A DNA stretch of 11,367 bases from the NCBI GenBank assembly GCA_030595525.1, contig JAUVDD010000031.1:1-11367 (forward strand), given 5' to 3'. Position 1 is the stretch's first letter. Each line of letters begins with the position of its first letter. The notes below the pieces were generated by a model, which saw nothing but the letters and a program-made list of their open reading frames with translations, did not search any database and was not told the origin of the DNA. The DNA is from Puniceicoccales bacterium (GTDB lineage: Bacteria; Verrucomicrobiota; Verrucomicrobiia; Opitutales; Oceanipulchritudinaceae). The translations under genes were made by a program, and so were the position numbers. Below are positions 1 through 7,325 of the stretch, in pieces.

Positions 1-3000
1 GACAATCCGGCGATCTTTCCGTGCGGGACGAAACTTCATATTTTTCCAGGGCGGTATTCCATCTTCAGCATGTTTTAACTGTTCTTGATGTGGATCCTGA
101 AATTTCAGCTGGTGCAGAATCGGCATTAGAAGAATTGCTTCAACCCGGATTGGAAATGGAAGTGCGTAACAGGTATCTGTCCGAGGATGATATCCGTATT
201 ACAGTGTCTACCCGTAATGTATCAGAACTGCATGTTAAACTGATTAAGATTCCGAGCGTAGTGAGTGGTTTGCCCGTTTCGATGTCGAAGCTCCGTTCCT
301 TTGAACCGGGTTCTAGCCATGAGGGGGCTGAACTGATTTCCGATGAAACCATCCAAATCTATATGCGAAACCGGGTGGACTGGCAGGATAACGAGATCCG
401 TCTAGGTAGTGATATCCCGAGTGGATGGTTTGCTTTGGAAGTATCCGGTGGTGGCCAATCTGAACAATCCCTTCTTCTGGTCACGGACATCGAGACAGTA
501 CTTGTTCCCCGTGAGAACGGCAATATGACCCTCTGGGCAGTTCACGCTGAAACTGGTGAACCGGTTGAAAACGTCATTTATCATGTTTTGGACAAGCAAA
601 GCCGGGTCCTCTTTAGTGGGTTCTGCAACGCATCCGGCATGGCTGAAATTATAATGGGGCAGGATGATACCTGGACGGAATTACATGCCAGAAGTGGAGA
701 CAATCCCGCTGTTATCAATAAGAGCGATTTGATGGTCCAAGTTGCACCGAGTCCCTGGGTGGTGCCAGATGCAGTTAGCGTATACCCGGGGGATACGTTG
801 GGTTGGGCCATTCTTGATGATACTTCGGGTAGCAAGTCGGGAATAAATAATTCTCTTATTCTTTTACCAGATGGTGCGGGTCTACTTCCTCAAAACCGTG
901 AATCTGGTTCGGAACGGGAATTCTATATTCAAATCCCAGCGGAAGTGGATGAATACGGCCCGATTTATATCACCTTGTCCGATGGCAAGAGTGTTCTCCT
1001 GTCCCACTTGAAACGTCGGGATCCTCTTCCCTTGGAGATTGACCTGACTGGGGAACGATTTGCCTCAAATAAAAACCTTTTTGTTTCATCAGCGCCCGTT
1101 GGACTGCGTATCTATCAAAGCGAAATTGAAAATTTCACCGGTCCAGACTTCATCCGTATCCTGGTAGAAGCCTTGGACAGGCCAGCAACATTCACCGGAC
1201 AGTTAATTTCTCGCAAATTGTCTGGAGAGGTCGTTTTCGAGCATATCACGAGATTCGGGGATTCGAAACTTCCAGAAGCGTATTGGGAACTGCCGGAGAT
1301 CGAACAAACCGAAAATCCGGTGCCTATAAGAATAAAAGTATTTCCGCTGGATTCTGATGAACTGTTGGGAGAAGCCTTTCTGGCAATGATCCCATATCGT
1401 GCACGAGTTAGCCTGACTTCCAGTGAACGGATTATTTCAAACGGTGATTCCATTATGATCGAGATAATGGATGTTCAGAAGGGTCTGTCCCTGACCCGAT
1501 CCCCCGAAGGCGAGTTGGTCGCCTTTCGGGAGACATGGGAAAACCGCTATGTGCACCGAAAGAAGGGTACCCCTTTGTCAGAAACTGACTACAATTCTTT
1601 GCCAGATCGCTCTCTTCTCGGCAGTGCCAAGACTGATTATCGGTTGCTCGAGCGGGGAATTGTCAGGGAAGAGGTCCTTAGAAACAGTATTGATCCAGTT
1701 GATAAAATCCGCATTCCAATTGTTTTCGAACGGCATGGTTACTACAGGATTGAGTTTCATGGTCGTGATGCGGATGTCCGTGCTCATTATCCGGAAGGAC
1801 CACTGGAGGTTTGGGTCCTCCCAGAATCCGGTGAATTAGATGCTTTCCAAAGCGAAATACCGAGGTTGCTGGTAGAGGAAAATGAATCCGGTGGAAATGA
1901 GGTTCTGGTACTGTTGGATCGAAACGATGCTTCGATACTGCTTGATATGCAGGACGAAGACGGACGATCGAGGACACAGGTTATCAAACCGGAATTTTCA
2001 GGTTATTACGCTGTACATCCTTCGGGAAGCTCTCCCTTGGCAGTTTGTCGGACCATTATATCAGGTGGGAGACGGACAGATTTTCTTTGCGAACATTTAT
2101 CCACCGAATCCCGAACCGTATGGAACGTCACGATGGAACGGATCAACGGACTGAATCCGGGAAGTGAATTCAGTTGGGAAGCAAAAATTGATGAAGGTAA
2201 TTTCGGCCCAGAACCAGTATGGGCAATTTATCCGGAAGCAGATGGCGAACTGGCAGAGAACTGCCTCGTGTTGCAAAGGCTGGAACACAAGGGAAATATT
2301 CATGGCTGTGAAGTTGAAGCTGTTTCGCTGAACAGTTGGTTGCCTCTCTATCAGCCGATTGGTACTGCGCTTCAGGGACAAGATTTTGATTCTGGGGATA
2401 GTATCCACTATTCCGATTTATCGTACTTGGGTGCAATCTATCCCGAAATGCAATCTGACTCTACCAGAATAGGCGGGTTTGTTGACTTTGACTATTTAAC
2501 AACCAATGAGAACTCTCCGGCTTTCACACTGTCAGGAACACTTCCCTTGTCAGCAGGTCGATGGTGTTTGACATCATTCAGCCCGAGTAGCGGAAATTGG
2601 ATGAATATTCGATCTTGGTTGTTTTCTACTGAGTTGCCAATCCGAACCACTCTTTCAGGACCCCCCGTGCTGCGTGCAGGAGATATTGCTCTAGCAACTT
2701 TAATTGCTGAGAATACAACTCGCCGGGTAATTGATGTGGAAGTGGTTTCTGGAAATGAGGGCTCCGTCAAAACAATGGAACCCGAACCTTTACAGATTCA
2801 ACTTGGCGCGGGTGAAACCATGAGCCTGCCACTTGGTTTCAAAGCAACCGGTAGTGGGAAAGGGGAAATATCGACTGTGGTCGCTGGTATCCAATCTTCC
2901 AGTTCGGCGTATTTGGAGAGCTTTGCTCAAGCACCCAAGTCTACCCCCATTTTGCAAGGTTATGTGGCGAATACCGGCTTTGATGGTTGGCAAAAGTCGA

Positions 3001-4523
3001 TTAATTTACGGGAATGGAATTCAGTCAGGCTATTGATCAGTTCGGGTATAGGGGGTCATTTGGGAGCAATTTGGCCAGCGGTCAGGGAAAGCTATCTGGA
3101 AAGGGAACCCTTGTTAACTCGTCTTTCCGACTGGGCTCTGGTGAAGGTTCAGAATCACCACGGATTGAGTGATCTTAATTCGCTTCCGAGTATAGAAGCT
3201 TTCGCGGATCAACTAAGCAGCTTTTCTTCAGAATCTGGTTTGGCATGGAATCCAGGCAGCGATCCAGATCCCTGGTTGAGTGCGCTTACTCTCTGGGGGA
3301 TTGAGACTTTCTCACAGATGTCCGATGAAGACTTTGAAGATTCTAGGGTACAATTACGTACATACTTGGAGTCTGTCCTGGTCGATGATTCGAATTCCGC
3401 AGAATCAAGGATTTTCGCTCTTCGAACACTTGCGGCACGGGCCAATCATGATCCTCGGTTGAGGCCATCCCGAATACAGGCAAAAAGCTTTCTGGAATTT
3501 TTCCACAACCGTGATGCACAAACGGTGGGTGAAGTGGCCATGCTTCTTGATGTTGCCAGAGCTTACCGATTTAACGAGGAGGTGCGCCTTTTGTCGGATT
3601 ATTTGTTGAGCCGGTTGAATACTGAATCAAGGATGGACGAATTAAGTTTGTGGGATGCCAGTTTGATTTACCTGGCAATGAGCCAAGGTTCTCGTGAGGC
3701 GAAATTTCAAGATCGTGCACTTGAGGCGATTATTGGAAAAATCGGATCAATATCCACTCAGCCCGGATGGGAACAAGTTGGTAGCTTTTTAAATCTTCTC
3801 GCATCATTCTTCTGGGAAGGTGACTTTTCGGTGGATGGAATCGCAACCTTAAAACAGGGTGAAATGGATCCCGTCAGAATACCTTTGAGGCCACACGGTT
3901 CCAACAGGGGCCAATTAATGCTGCAACAGGATGAGTTGCTATTTGAGGAGGGTATTCTCTCCGTAGATCTTGATACATCACTTAGCAATCAGCCAGTTAT
4001 TGTTACAATCCTGGGGTTGCAAAATGCTGATTTGAGTTTCCCGGATTATCCGAACCAAGACGAGATTGTTCTCCGTGAATATGTAGAACACACTTTACTG
4101 GCTGGCTCACACCTTCATTCGATGGCCAGTGACTTTGAAGAACATTTTTATCCGGATGACATTCTCCGGGTAAAACTGACCCTTGAAGTTGATCAATCTC
4201 AGCCCTATGCCGAATTCACCTTCATGATTCCCGCTGGCGCAAGGTTGTCTGGAGATGCGATCGAGCATACAATTAAACCTTCTTCCAGTGAAGCTATTCT
4301 CACCGACCCAAGGATTTTGCGGGAACCACAGAAAGACCCGCTTAAACAGAAAATCCGGATTGAGCCCCTTTCTCCTGGCACGCATGAATTCGTGTTGCCA
4401 TACATTGTGAGCTGGGGCGGGACTTTCTCCTTCCCCGCACATTTGCTGGTTTATCCGAAGTCAGGACAATCCTACCAGATTGGTTCGGCTGTGGAGTTTC
4501 ACGTCGAGCCAGCTTCCGACTGA
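1..4523 (+). CDS. Alpha-2-macroglobulin family protein, C-terminal part (5' end outside window)
   Basis: The reading frame is open from base 3, so the GTG at 21 is probably internal and the true start lies upstream. Residue numbers here count from that GTG (1500 aa to the TGA). Bacterial alpha-2-macroglobulins are large envelope proteins thought to trap or inhibit proteases. The macroglobulin-like beta domains show at about 150-240 (LLLVTDIETVLV, then an ATGEPV-like turn) and 245-335 (VSVYPGDT, like the family YRPGE motif). An alpha-helical, TED-like segment runs from about 1000 to 1270. A final beta domain resembles the C-terminal receptor-binding-like domain (ILRVKLTLEV at about 1375, then LSPGTHEFVLPY near the end). 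The expected thioester Cys-x-Glu-Gln is missing: the matching place reads YLEREPLLTR (from Y1025), and no Cys follows C849. Any signal peptide or lipobox would be outside the window. It is convergent with the kinase gene, 10 bp away. Family assignment is by pattern and fairly secure; function is inferred. Confidence 0.8.
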   Translation, partial: QSGDLSVRDETSYFSRAVFHLQHVLTVLDVDPEISAGAESALEELLQPGLEMEVRNRYLSEDDIRITVSTRNVSELHVKLIKIPSVVSGLPVSMSKLRSFEPGSSHEGAELISDETIQIYMRNRVDWQDNEIRLGSDIPSGWFALEVSGGGQSEQSLLLVTDIETVLVPRENGNMTLWAVHAETGEPVENVIYHVLDKQSRVLFSGFCNASGMAEIIMGQDDTWTELHARSGDNPAVINKSDLMVQVAPSPWVVPDAVSVYPGDTLGWAILDDTSGSKSGINNSLILLPDGAGLLPQNRESGSEREFYIQIPAEVDEYGPIYITLSDGKSVLLSHLKRRDPLPLEIDLTGERFASNKNLFVSSAPVGLRIYQSEIENFTGPDFIRILVEALDRPATFTGQLISRKLSGEVVFEHITRFGDSKLPEAYWELPEIEQTENPVPIRIKVFPLDSDELLGEAFLAMIPYRARVSLTSSERIISNGDSIMIEIMDVQKGLSLTRSPEGELVAFRETWENRYVHRKKGTPLSETDYNSLPDRSLLGSAKTDYRLLERGIVREEVLRNSIDPVDKIRIPIVFERHGYYRIEFHGRDADVRAHYPEGPLEVWVLPESGELDAFQSEIPRLLVEENESGGNEVLVLLDRNDASILLDMQDEDGRSRTQVIKPEFSGYYAVHPSGSSPLAVCRTIISGGRRTDFLCEHLSTESRTVWNVTMERINGLNPGSEFSWEAKIDEGNFGPEPVWAIYPEADGELAENCLVLQRLEHKGNIHGCEVEAVSLNSWLPLYQPIGTALQGQDFDSGDSIHYSDLSYLGAIYPEMQSDSTRIGGFVDFDYLTTNENSPAFTLSGTLPLSAGRWCLTSFSPSSGNWMNIRSWLFSTELPIRTTLSGPPVLRAGDIALATLIAENTTRRVIDVEVVSGNEGSVKTMEPEPLQIQLGAGETMSLPLGFKATGSGKGEISTVVAGIQSSSSAYLESFAQAPKSTPILQGYVANTGFDGWQKSINLREWNSVRLLISSGIGGHLGAIWPAVRESYLEREPLLTRLSDWALVKVQNHHGLSDLNSLPSIEAFADQLSSFSSESGLAWNPGSDPDPWLSALTLWGIETFSQMSDEDFEDSRVQLRTYLESVLVDDSNSAESRIFALRTLAARANHDPRLRPSRIQAKSFLEFFHNRDAQTVGEVAMLLDVARAYRFNEEVRLLSDYLLSRLNTESRMDELSLWDASLIYLAMSQGSREAKFQDRALEAIIGKIGSISTQPGWEQVGSFLNLLASFFWEGDFSVDGIATLKQGEMDPVRIPLRPHGSNRGQLMLQQDELLFEEGILSVDLDTSLSNQPVIVTILGLQNADLSFPDYPNQDEIVLREYVEHTLLAGSHLHSMASDFEEHFYPDDILRVKLTLEVDQSQPYAEFTFMIPAGARLSGDAIEHTIKPSSSEAILTDPRILREPQKDPLKQKIRIEPLSPGTHEFVLPYIVSWGGTFSFPAHLLVYPKSGQSYQIGSAVEFHVEPASD

Positions 4524-4533
4524 GTTAGCTTGG

Positions 4534-5625
4534 CTAAGCCAATGGCAGATTGATTGTGAAAATCGTGCCCCTACCTGTTTCTGTCCGGTAATTGATGGAG
4601 CCGCCATGGGCTTCGATGATGGAACGGGCGATTGCCGTCCCGAGGCCTGTGCCTTCGCGTTTACCATAGGAAACAAATGGTTCGAACAAGCGATCACGTA
4701 TTGCTTCGGGAATACCACCTGCATTGTCCTCGACAAGAATCTGAACAATACCGTCCGCATGTGAGACAGAGGCGGAGACCTTCACCGCACCAGGATGTTC
4801 CCCGAGGGCTTCAATCGCGTTGCCAATCAAATTCTGGAAGACACGGAACAATTTAGCCTTCGCACCAACAATCTTTACGTCCGGAATTTCAATAGTGAGT
4901 TGGACGGCAGAGTTTTCGAAGTAAGGATGATTGAGTGACCGGAATTCATCGAACATATCCTTCAGGTTGAGTTTAACCTTATTGATACTGTGTTCGCCTC
5001 TGGAGAATTCAGCCAATTCGGTGACCATCGAAACCATTCGATCTACTTGTTTCTCAATATTCTGGCAAAGCTTCAGAGATTCTGGCTCGGTGTGCCGTTG
5101 CCTCAGTAATTGAGAACTTAAACTGATCAGACAGAATGGATTTTTAAAATCATGGATAATGGTGTTGGTCATATTTCCAACCAGAGCCATTTTTTCCTGA
5201 TGAATCCTATCATCCACAAATTTGCGGGTGGTTCCCTGAAGGTGAACAATTATTGACTGCATCAGACCCTGGACCGGACCAGGCATTTTGCGCAGATAAT
5301 TGACCAAGGCAGCACCTGGGATACAGGCAATCGTGCAAGGCGTTTTAGCCTCTGCGCGAAGGGAGCGTCGGTCACTGGTCAAAACACCAATTTCCCCGAA
5401 GTATTCCCCCTTGTGGCTCTGACTGATATTCAGATGACCACGGTTGTTGACCTTCTTGCTAAATCCGATGGTTCCATCCAATACTAGATAAATGGAGTCG
5501 GAGATATCTCCTTCCTCGAATATGACTGTGCCACGAGGTAAGTTTTGCAGAAGGGCGGACCGTGTAAGCGCCTCGACGCTATCGTCGTCCATTTGCTTGA
5601 AGAACGGGTGTTTATGAAGTTCCAT
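4534..5625 (-). CDS. Sensor histidine kinase with N-terminal cyclic-nucleotide-binding-type (Crp-like) domain
   Basis: This is a 363-aa protein from ATG 5625. Residues 5 to about 120 form a Crp/cNMP-binding-like beta barrel (GTVIFEEGD, YLVLDGTIGF, then GEYFGEIGVLTSDRRSLRAE, which resembles the phosphate-binding cassette). The kinase core follows: an H box around H158 (IIHDFKNPF), an N box (FQNLIGNAIEAL, about 263-274), a G1 box (VEDNAGGIPE) and a G2 box (GTGLGTAIARSIIEAHGG). No membrane segment is visible, so it is probably cytoplasmic. The ligand is unknown, and no response regulator lies in the window. A longer reading from TTG 5664 (376 aa) would start inside the terminator hairpin at 5639-5675, so I chose the ATG. 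The ribosome site there is weak (GGCAGG). The gene sits downstream of pspC on the same strand, separated by the terminator. The kinase call is secure; the stimulus is not inferable. Confidence 0.9.
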   Translation of the reverse strand: MELHKHPFFKQMDDDSVEALTRSALLQNLPRGTVIFEEGDISDSIYLVLDGTIGFSKKVNNRGHLNISQSHKGEYFGEIGVLTSDRRSLRAEAKTPCTIACIPGAALVNYLRKMPGPVQGLMQSIIVHLQGTTRKFVDDRIHQEKMALVGNMTNTIIHDFKNPFCLISLSSQLLRQRHTEPESLKLCQNIEKQVDRMVSMVTELAEFSRGEHSINKVKLNLKDMFDEFRSLNHPYFENSAVQLTIEIPDVKIVGAKAKLFRVFQNLIGNAIEALGEHPGAVKVSASVSHADGIVQILVEDNAGGIPEAIRDRLFEPFVSYGKREGTGLGTAIARSIIEAHGGSINYRTETGRGTIFTINLPLA

Positions 5626-5638
5626 TGCCTGCCGAATA

Positions 5639-5675
5639 AAAAACCGGTACTGCGAGAAACGCAATACCGGTTTTT
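5639..5675 (-). terminator. Intrinsic terminator of the psp operon, just before the kinase gene
   Basis: The arms at 5639-5653 and 5661-5675 are complementary over 15 positions around a 7-nt loop. The single mismatch (5650/5664) becomes a G-U wobble in minus-strand RNA, so the hairpin is fully paired only in that direction. In that RNA the CCGGT core is followed by a run of six U. It lies about 40 nt after the pspC stop codon and 14 nt before the kinase ATG. It therefore ends psp transcription or attenuates read-through into the kinase gene. It also has T/A tracts on both sides and could work weakly on the + strand. Confidence 0.85.
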
Positions 5676-5715
5676 GTTAAAGCACCCTGAGGGTAACCGT
5701 AAAGGTTAAAACGCT

Positions 5716-6108
5716 TTATGCGCCCGATTCAAATCGGCGGTCCCAGTCATATTCGCGATTAGTGACGATGTTTTCCATCCGTCTAGCCCGTTTGTCGAGT
5801 GTCTGACAACGTTGTTTCAATCGGGAAAGGGCCATGCGGCGATCCGACATGTAATTGTGGTAGAAACTGAAATCTTCTTCATCCCGGAACTCCATGATGG
5901 GGGCAGGTTTGAGAAAGATCGCCGCGACGATGTAGATGACAAAAAGAGGCCAGAAGCCGGTCAACATCAGGCCTGCAAAGGCGGCGACTCGTATCCACAC
6001 GACGGAAATCTCAGCATATGTGGCCAACCCCTGGCAGACTCCGAAGATCCAGCCTTTGCGAGAACGATATAGGGTACGGGATGAAGTTGTGTTCGAAAAT
6101 GTGGTCAT
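5716..6108 (-). CDS. pspC: Phage shock protein C, PspC-domain membrane protein
   Basis: The protein is 130 aa, close to the length of proteobacterial PspC. The PspC domain spans about residues 11-68: RTLYRSRKGWIFGVCQGLA, an amphipathic stretch (AEISVVWIRVAAF), then one hydrophobic membrane segment at about 43-66 ending in FLKP. The C-terminal part (about 88-127) is charged and helical, including SRLKQRCQTLDKRARRME and a DWDRRF ending like that of PspC in Proteobacteria. In the known system PspC, with PspB, senses inner-membrane stress and recruits PspA away from PspF. It starts 23 nt after the pspB stop. No clear Shine-Dalgarno sequence precedes the ATG, so translation may be coupled to pspB. 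It is the last gene before the terminator at 5639-5675. Confidence 0.93.
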   Translation of the reverse strand: MTTFSNTTSSRTLYRSRKGWIFGVCQGLATYAEISVVWIRVAAFAGLMLTGFWPLFVIYIVAAIFLKPAPIMEFRDEEDFSFYHNYMSDRRMALSRLKQRCQTLDKRARRMENIVTNREYDWDRRFESGA

Positions 6109-6131
6109 GATTTTATATGAAATTCTGAAGA

Positions 6132-6389
6132 TTAACGTTTGGTCTGGTCGAGAACGATGGTCTCAAGGGATTCAATTCTTTTTTCCAGACGGGTGACCAG
6201 TTGATTGATTTCCTGGACGATTTCGGCTTCGTGCCGGTCAGAAGTCGGGTTTTTTGATTTTTTATCTGAGCCAAAGTTCGAGCTGGTTGGCTCACCTTTG
6301 ATGATCTTGGCTAGCTTGATAAGCGTACCGGCCAAAACGGGTATTCCGACGGCGATGAAAACGATGGTGACGATGAATTCTGGTGGCAT
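6132..6389 (-). CDS. pspB: Phage shock protein B-like small membrane protein
   Basis: The protein is 85 aa (PspB is typically about 75). An N-terminal membrane helix spans about residues 4-24 (FIVTIVFIAVGIPVLAGTLI). A polar linker follows, then a C-terminal coiled coil at about 54-80, where LVTRLEKRIESLETIVLD matches the PspB ending that pairs with PspC. The family's role is to form the membrane sensor with PspC and relay stress to the PspA-PspF complex. It lies between pspA (56-nt gap) and pspC (23-nt gap) on one strand, the standard order. Similarity is concentrated in the C-terminal coil. The linker is longer and lysine/serine-rich compared with enterobacterial PspB. Size, topology and gene order make the call firm. 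Confidence 0.85.
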   Translation of the reverse strand: MPPEFIVTIVFIAVGIPVLAGTLIKLAKIIKGEPTSSNFGSDKKSKNPTSDRHEAEIVQEINQLVTRLEKRIESLETIVLDQTKR

Positions 6390-6445
6390 GATTATTTATC
6401 TTGTTGTTGATAGTTTGTGGTTTTCATCGAAATGCGCAAGTCTGC

Positions 6446-7126
6446 TCAGGAATCCTTGGATTCTTTTGAGGTTTCTTTCATCGATTCCTTCAGGGAAGCC
6501 AAATCCTTCTCGATTAGCTCGTCAGATTCCAGCTTGCTGAACTCGTTCTCCAGGCTGGCGCCGCGGTAGTTGACCAGTTCGGCATCCGCTTCCATCCGGT
6601 CGATCCGGTTTTCGAATTGTTCGAAACGGAAGAAGGCGTCTGAGGAGTCAGCCTTGCGGATTTTACCCTGTGCGACTTTCCGATGTGAAGCATGGATGTG
6701 TCGTTGCACCAGAATGCGATGTTTGTTGCGGGCGGATTCGAGCTTTTCCTCGAGTTGGACAATATCCTTTTGGTATTGGGCAACCAGTTCGTCGAAGCGA
6801 GTGGCTTCCTTTTCGCGATGCTCTGACTCTTCCTGACAGGCGCGCTTTTCCAACAAAGCCTCTTTGGCGAGGTCTTCACGACCTTTCTCGATAGCCAAAC
6901 GTGCTTTTTTATCCCATTTGTCAACGCTCTCGGTGGCGATGTCCTTGGCCCGTGTAACTCGGGTCCGACTGGCCATGGCGCTGGCACAGGATGCTTTTAA
7001 TTCTACCAAAGTGTCTTCCATTTCCTGGATCATCAGCTTGATCAGCTTTTCCGGATCCTCGGCTTTTTCCAGCATGGAGTTCAAGTTGGAGCTTACTATG
7101 TCTCTGAAGCGTGAGAAGATTCCCAT
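6446..7126 (-). CDS. pspA: Phage shock protein A, PspA/IM30 (ESCRT-III-like) membrane-repair protein and PspF repressor
   Basis: The protein is 226 aa, close to the 222 aa of E. coli PspA, and is recognisable along its full length. It starts MGIFSRFRDIVSSNLNSMLE, the membrane-binding amphipathic helix, followed by EDPEKLIKLMIQEMEDTL (23-40), the family signature. The rest is long coiled coil, with a conserved FEQFENRIDRMEADAE block near residue 175. In the known family PspA has two jobs. At rest it binds the AAA+ domain of PspF and blocks sigma-54 activation; under stress it oligomerises on the inner membrane and stabilises it. A good ribosome site (AAGGA, 8 nt upstream) supports the ATG at 7126. 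It is the first gene of the operon, read from the -24/-12 promoter at 7184-7199. The C-terminus is Lys/Ser/Glu-rich and probably disordered. Confidence 0.97.
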   Translation of the reverse strand: MGIFSRFRDIVSSNLNSMLEKAEDPEKLIKLMIQEMEDTLVELKASCASAMASRTRVTRAKDIATESVDKWDKKARLAIEKGREDLAKEALLEKRACQEESEHREKEATRFDELVAQYQKDIVQLEEKLESARNKHRILVQRHIHASHRKVAQGKIRKADSSDAFFRFEQFENRIDRMEADAELVNYRGASLENEFSKLESDELIEKDLASLKESMKETSKESKDS

Positions 7127-7183
7127 TGTTCTTTCCTTTTTGAAGTTAATATTTGTTAGTTGAAATTCTTTGTCTCCTATTAA

Positions 7184-7199
7184 AACAAGTTTCGTGCCA
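7184..7199 (-). promoter_or_regulatory. Candidate sigma-54 (-24/-12) promoter for pspABC
   Basis: On the minus strand the sequence is TGGCACGAAACTTGTT. The sigma-54 consensus is TGGCAC-N5-TTGC followed by A/T. The -24 element is perfect and the spacing is exact; the -12 element has GT where GC is usual. The predicted start is near 7173, leaving a leader of about 47 nt before pspA. It lies between pspA and a divergent pspF, as in known psp loci. Confidence 0.75.
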
Positions 7200-7214
7200 A
7201 TTTTTCTGATAAAT

Positions 7215-7257
7215 CTTGTAAGTTATTAATTAACAAGTAGTTAAATAATATATTTAA
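7215..7257. promoter_or_regulatory. AT-rich paired palindromes upstream of the pspA promoter (candidate PspF or bending-protein sites)
   Basis: Two inverted repeats sit side by side. One is imperfect, at 7215-7237 (CTTGT...ACAAG, 9 of 12 half-site positions match). The other, at 7241-7257, is perfect: TTAAATA-ATA-TATTTAA. Their centres fall about 53 and 76 bp upstream of the predicted pspA start. In E. coli, IHF and PspF sites occupy this general zone. The second palindrome consists only of A and T and could occur by chance in an AT-rich gap, so the role is inference. Confidence 0.4.
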
Positions 7258-7298
7258 ATTGCAACAATTCCGAGGGAGAAACGAATTTAGTGGACCTA

Positions 7299-7311
7299 AC
7301 CAAGATTTGGT
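7299..7311. promoter_or_regulatory. Short perfect inverted repeat just before pspF
   Basis: ACCAA-GAT-TTGGT lies 14 bp upstream of the pspF ATG and about 132 bp upstream of the predicted pspA start. A PspF site here could activate pspA and at the same time repress pspF itself, as known for E. coli PspF. The arms are only 5 bp, so the evidence is thin. Confidence 0.3.
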
Positions 7312-7325
7312 GAGATAAACCACAC

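Noticed and set aside
4525..4542. Two overlapping small palindromes (TTAGC-TTG-GCTAA and TTGGC-TAA-GCCAA) at the convergent gene ends
   Set aside because: Stems are only 5 bp with no T tract, and they overlap the kinase stop codon; not enough for a terminator call.
5626..5664. Longer N-terminus for the kinase from TTG 5664 (13 extra residues)
   Set aside because: These codons form part of a strong intrinsic terminator hairpin, and the extra residues precede the natural start of the cNMP-like domain, so ATG 5625 is preferred.
5678..5718. Nested short inverted repeats between pspC and the terminator (outer arms TAAAGC/GCTTTA)
   Set aside because: Arms of 5-6 bp around the stop codon region could be chance; the neighbouring 15-bp hairpin explains termination.
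7259..7288. TTGCAA...GAATTT as a sigma-70 promoter for pspF
   Set aside because: Both boxes are poor and the spacing is 18 bp; indistinguishable from background in this AT-rich gap.
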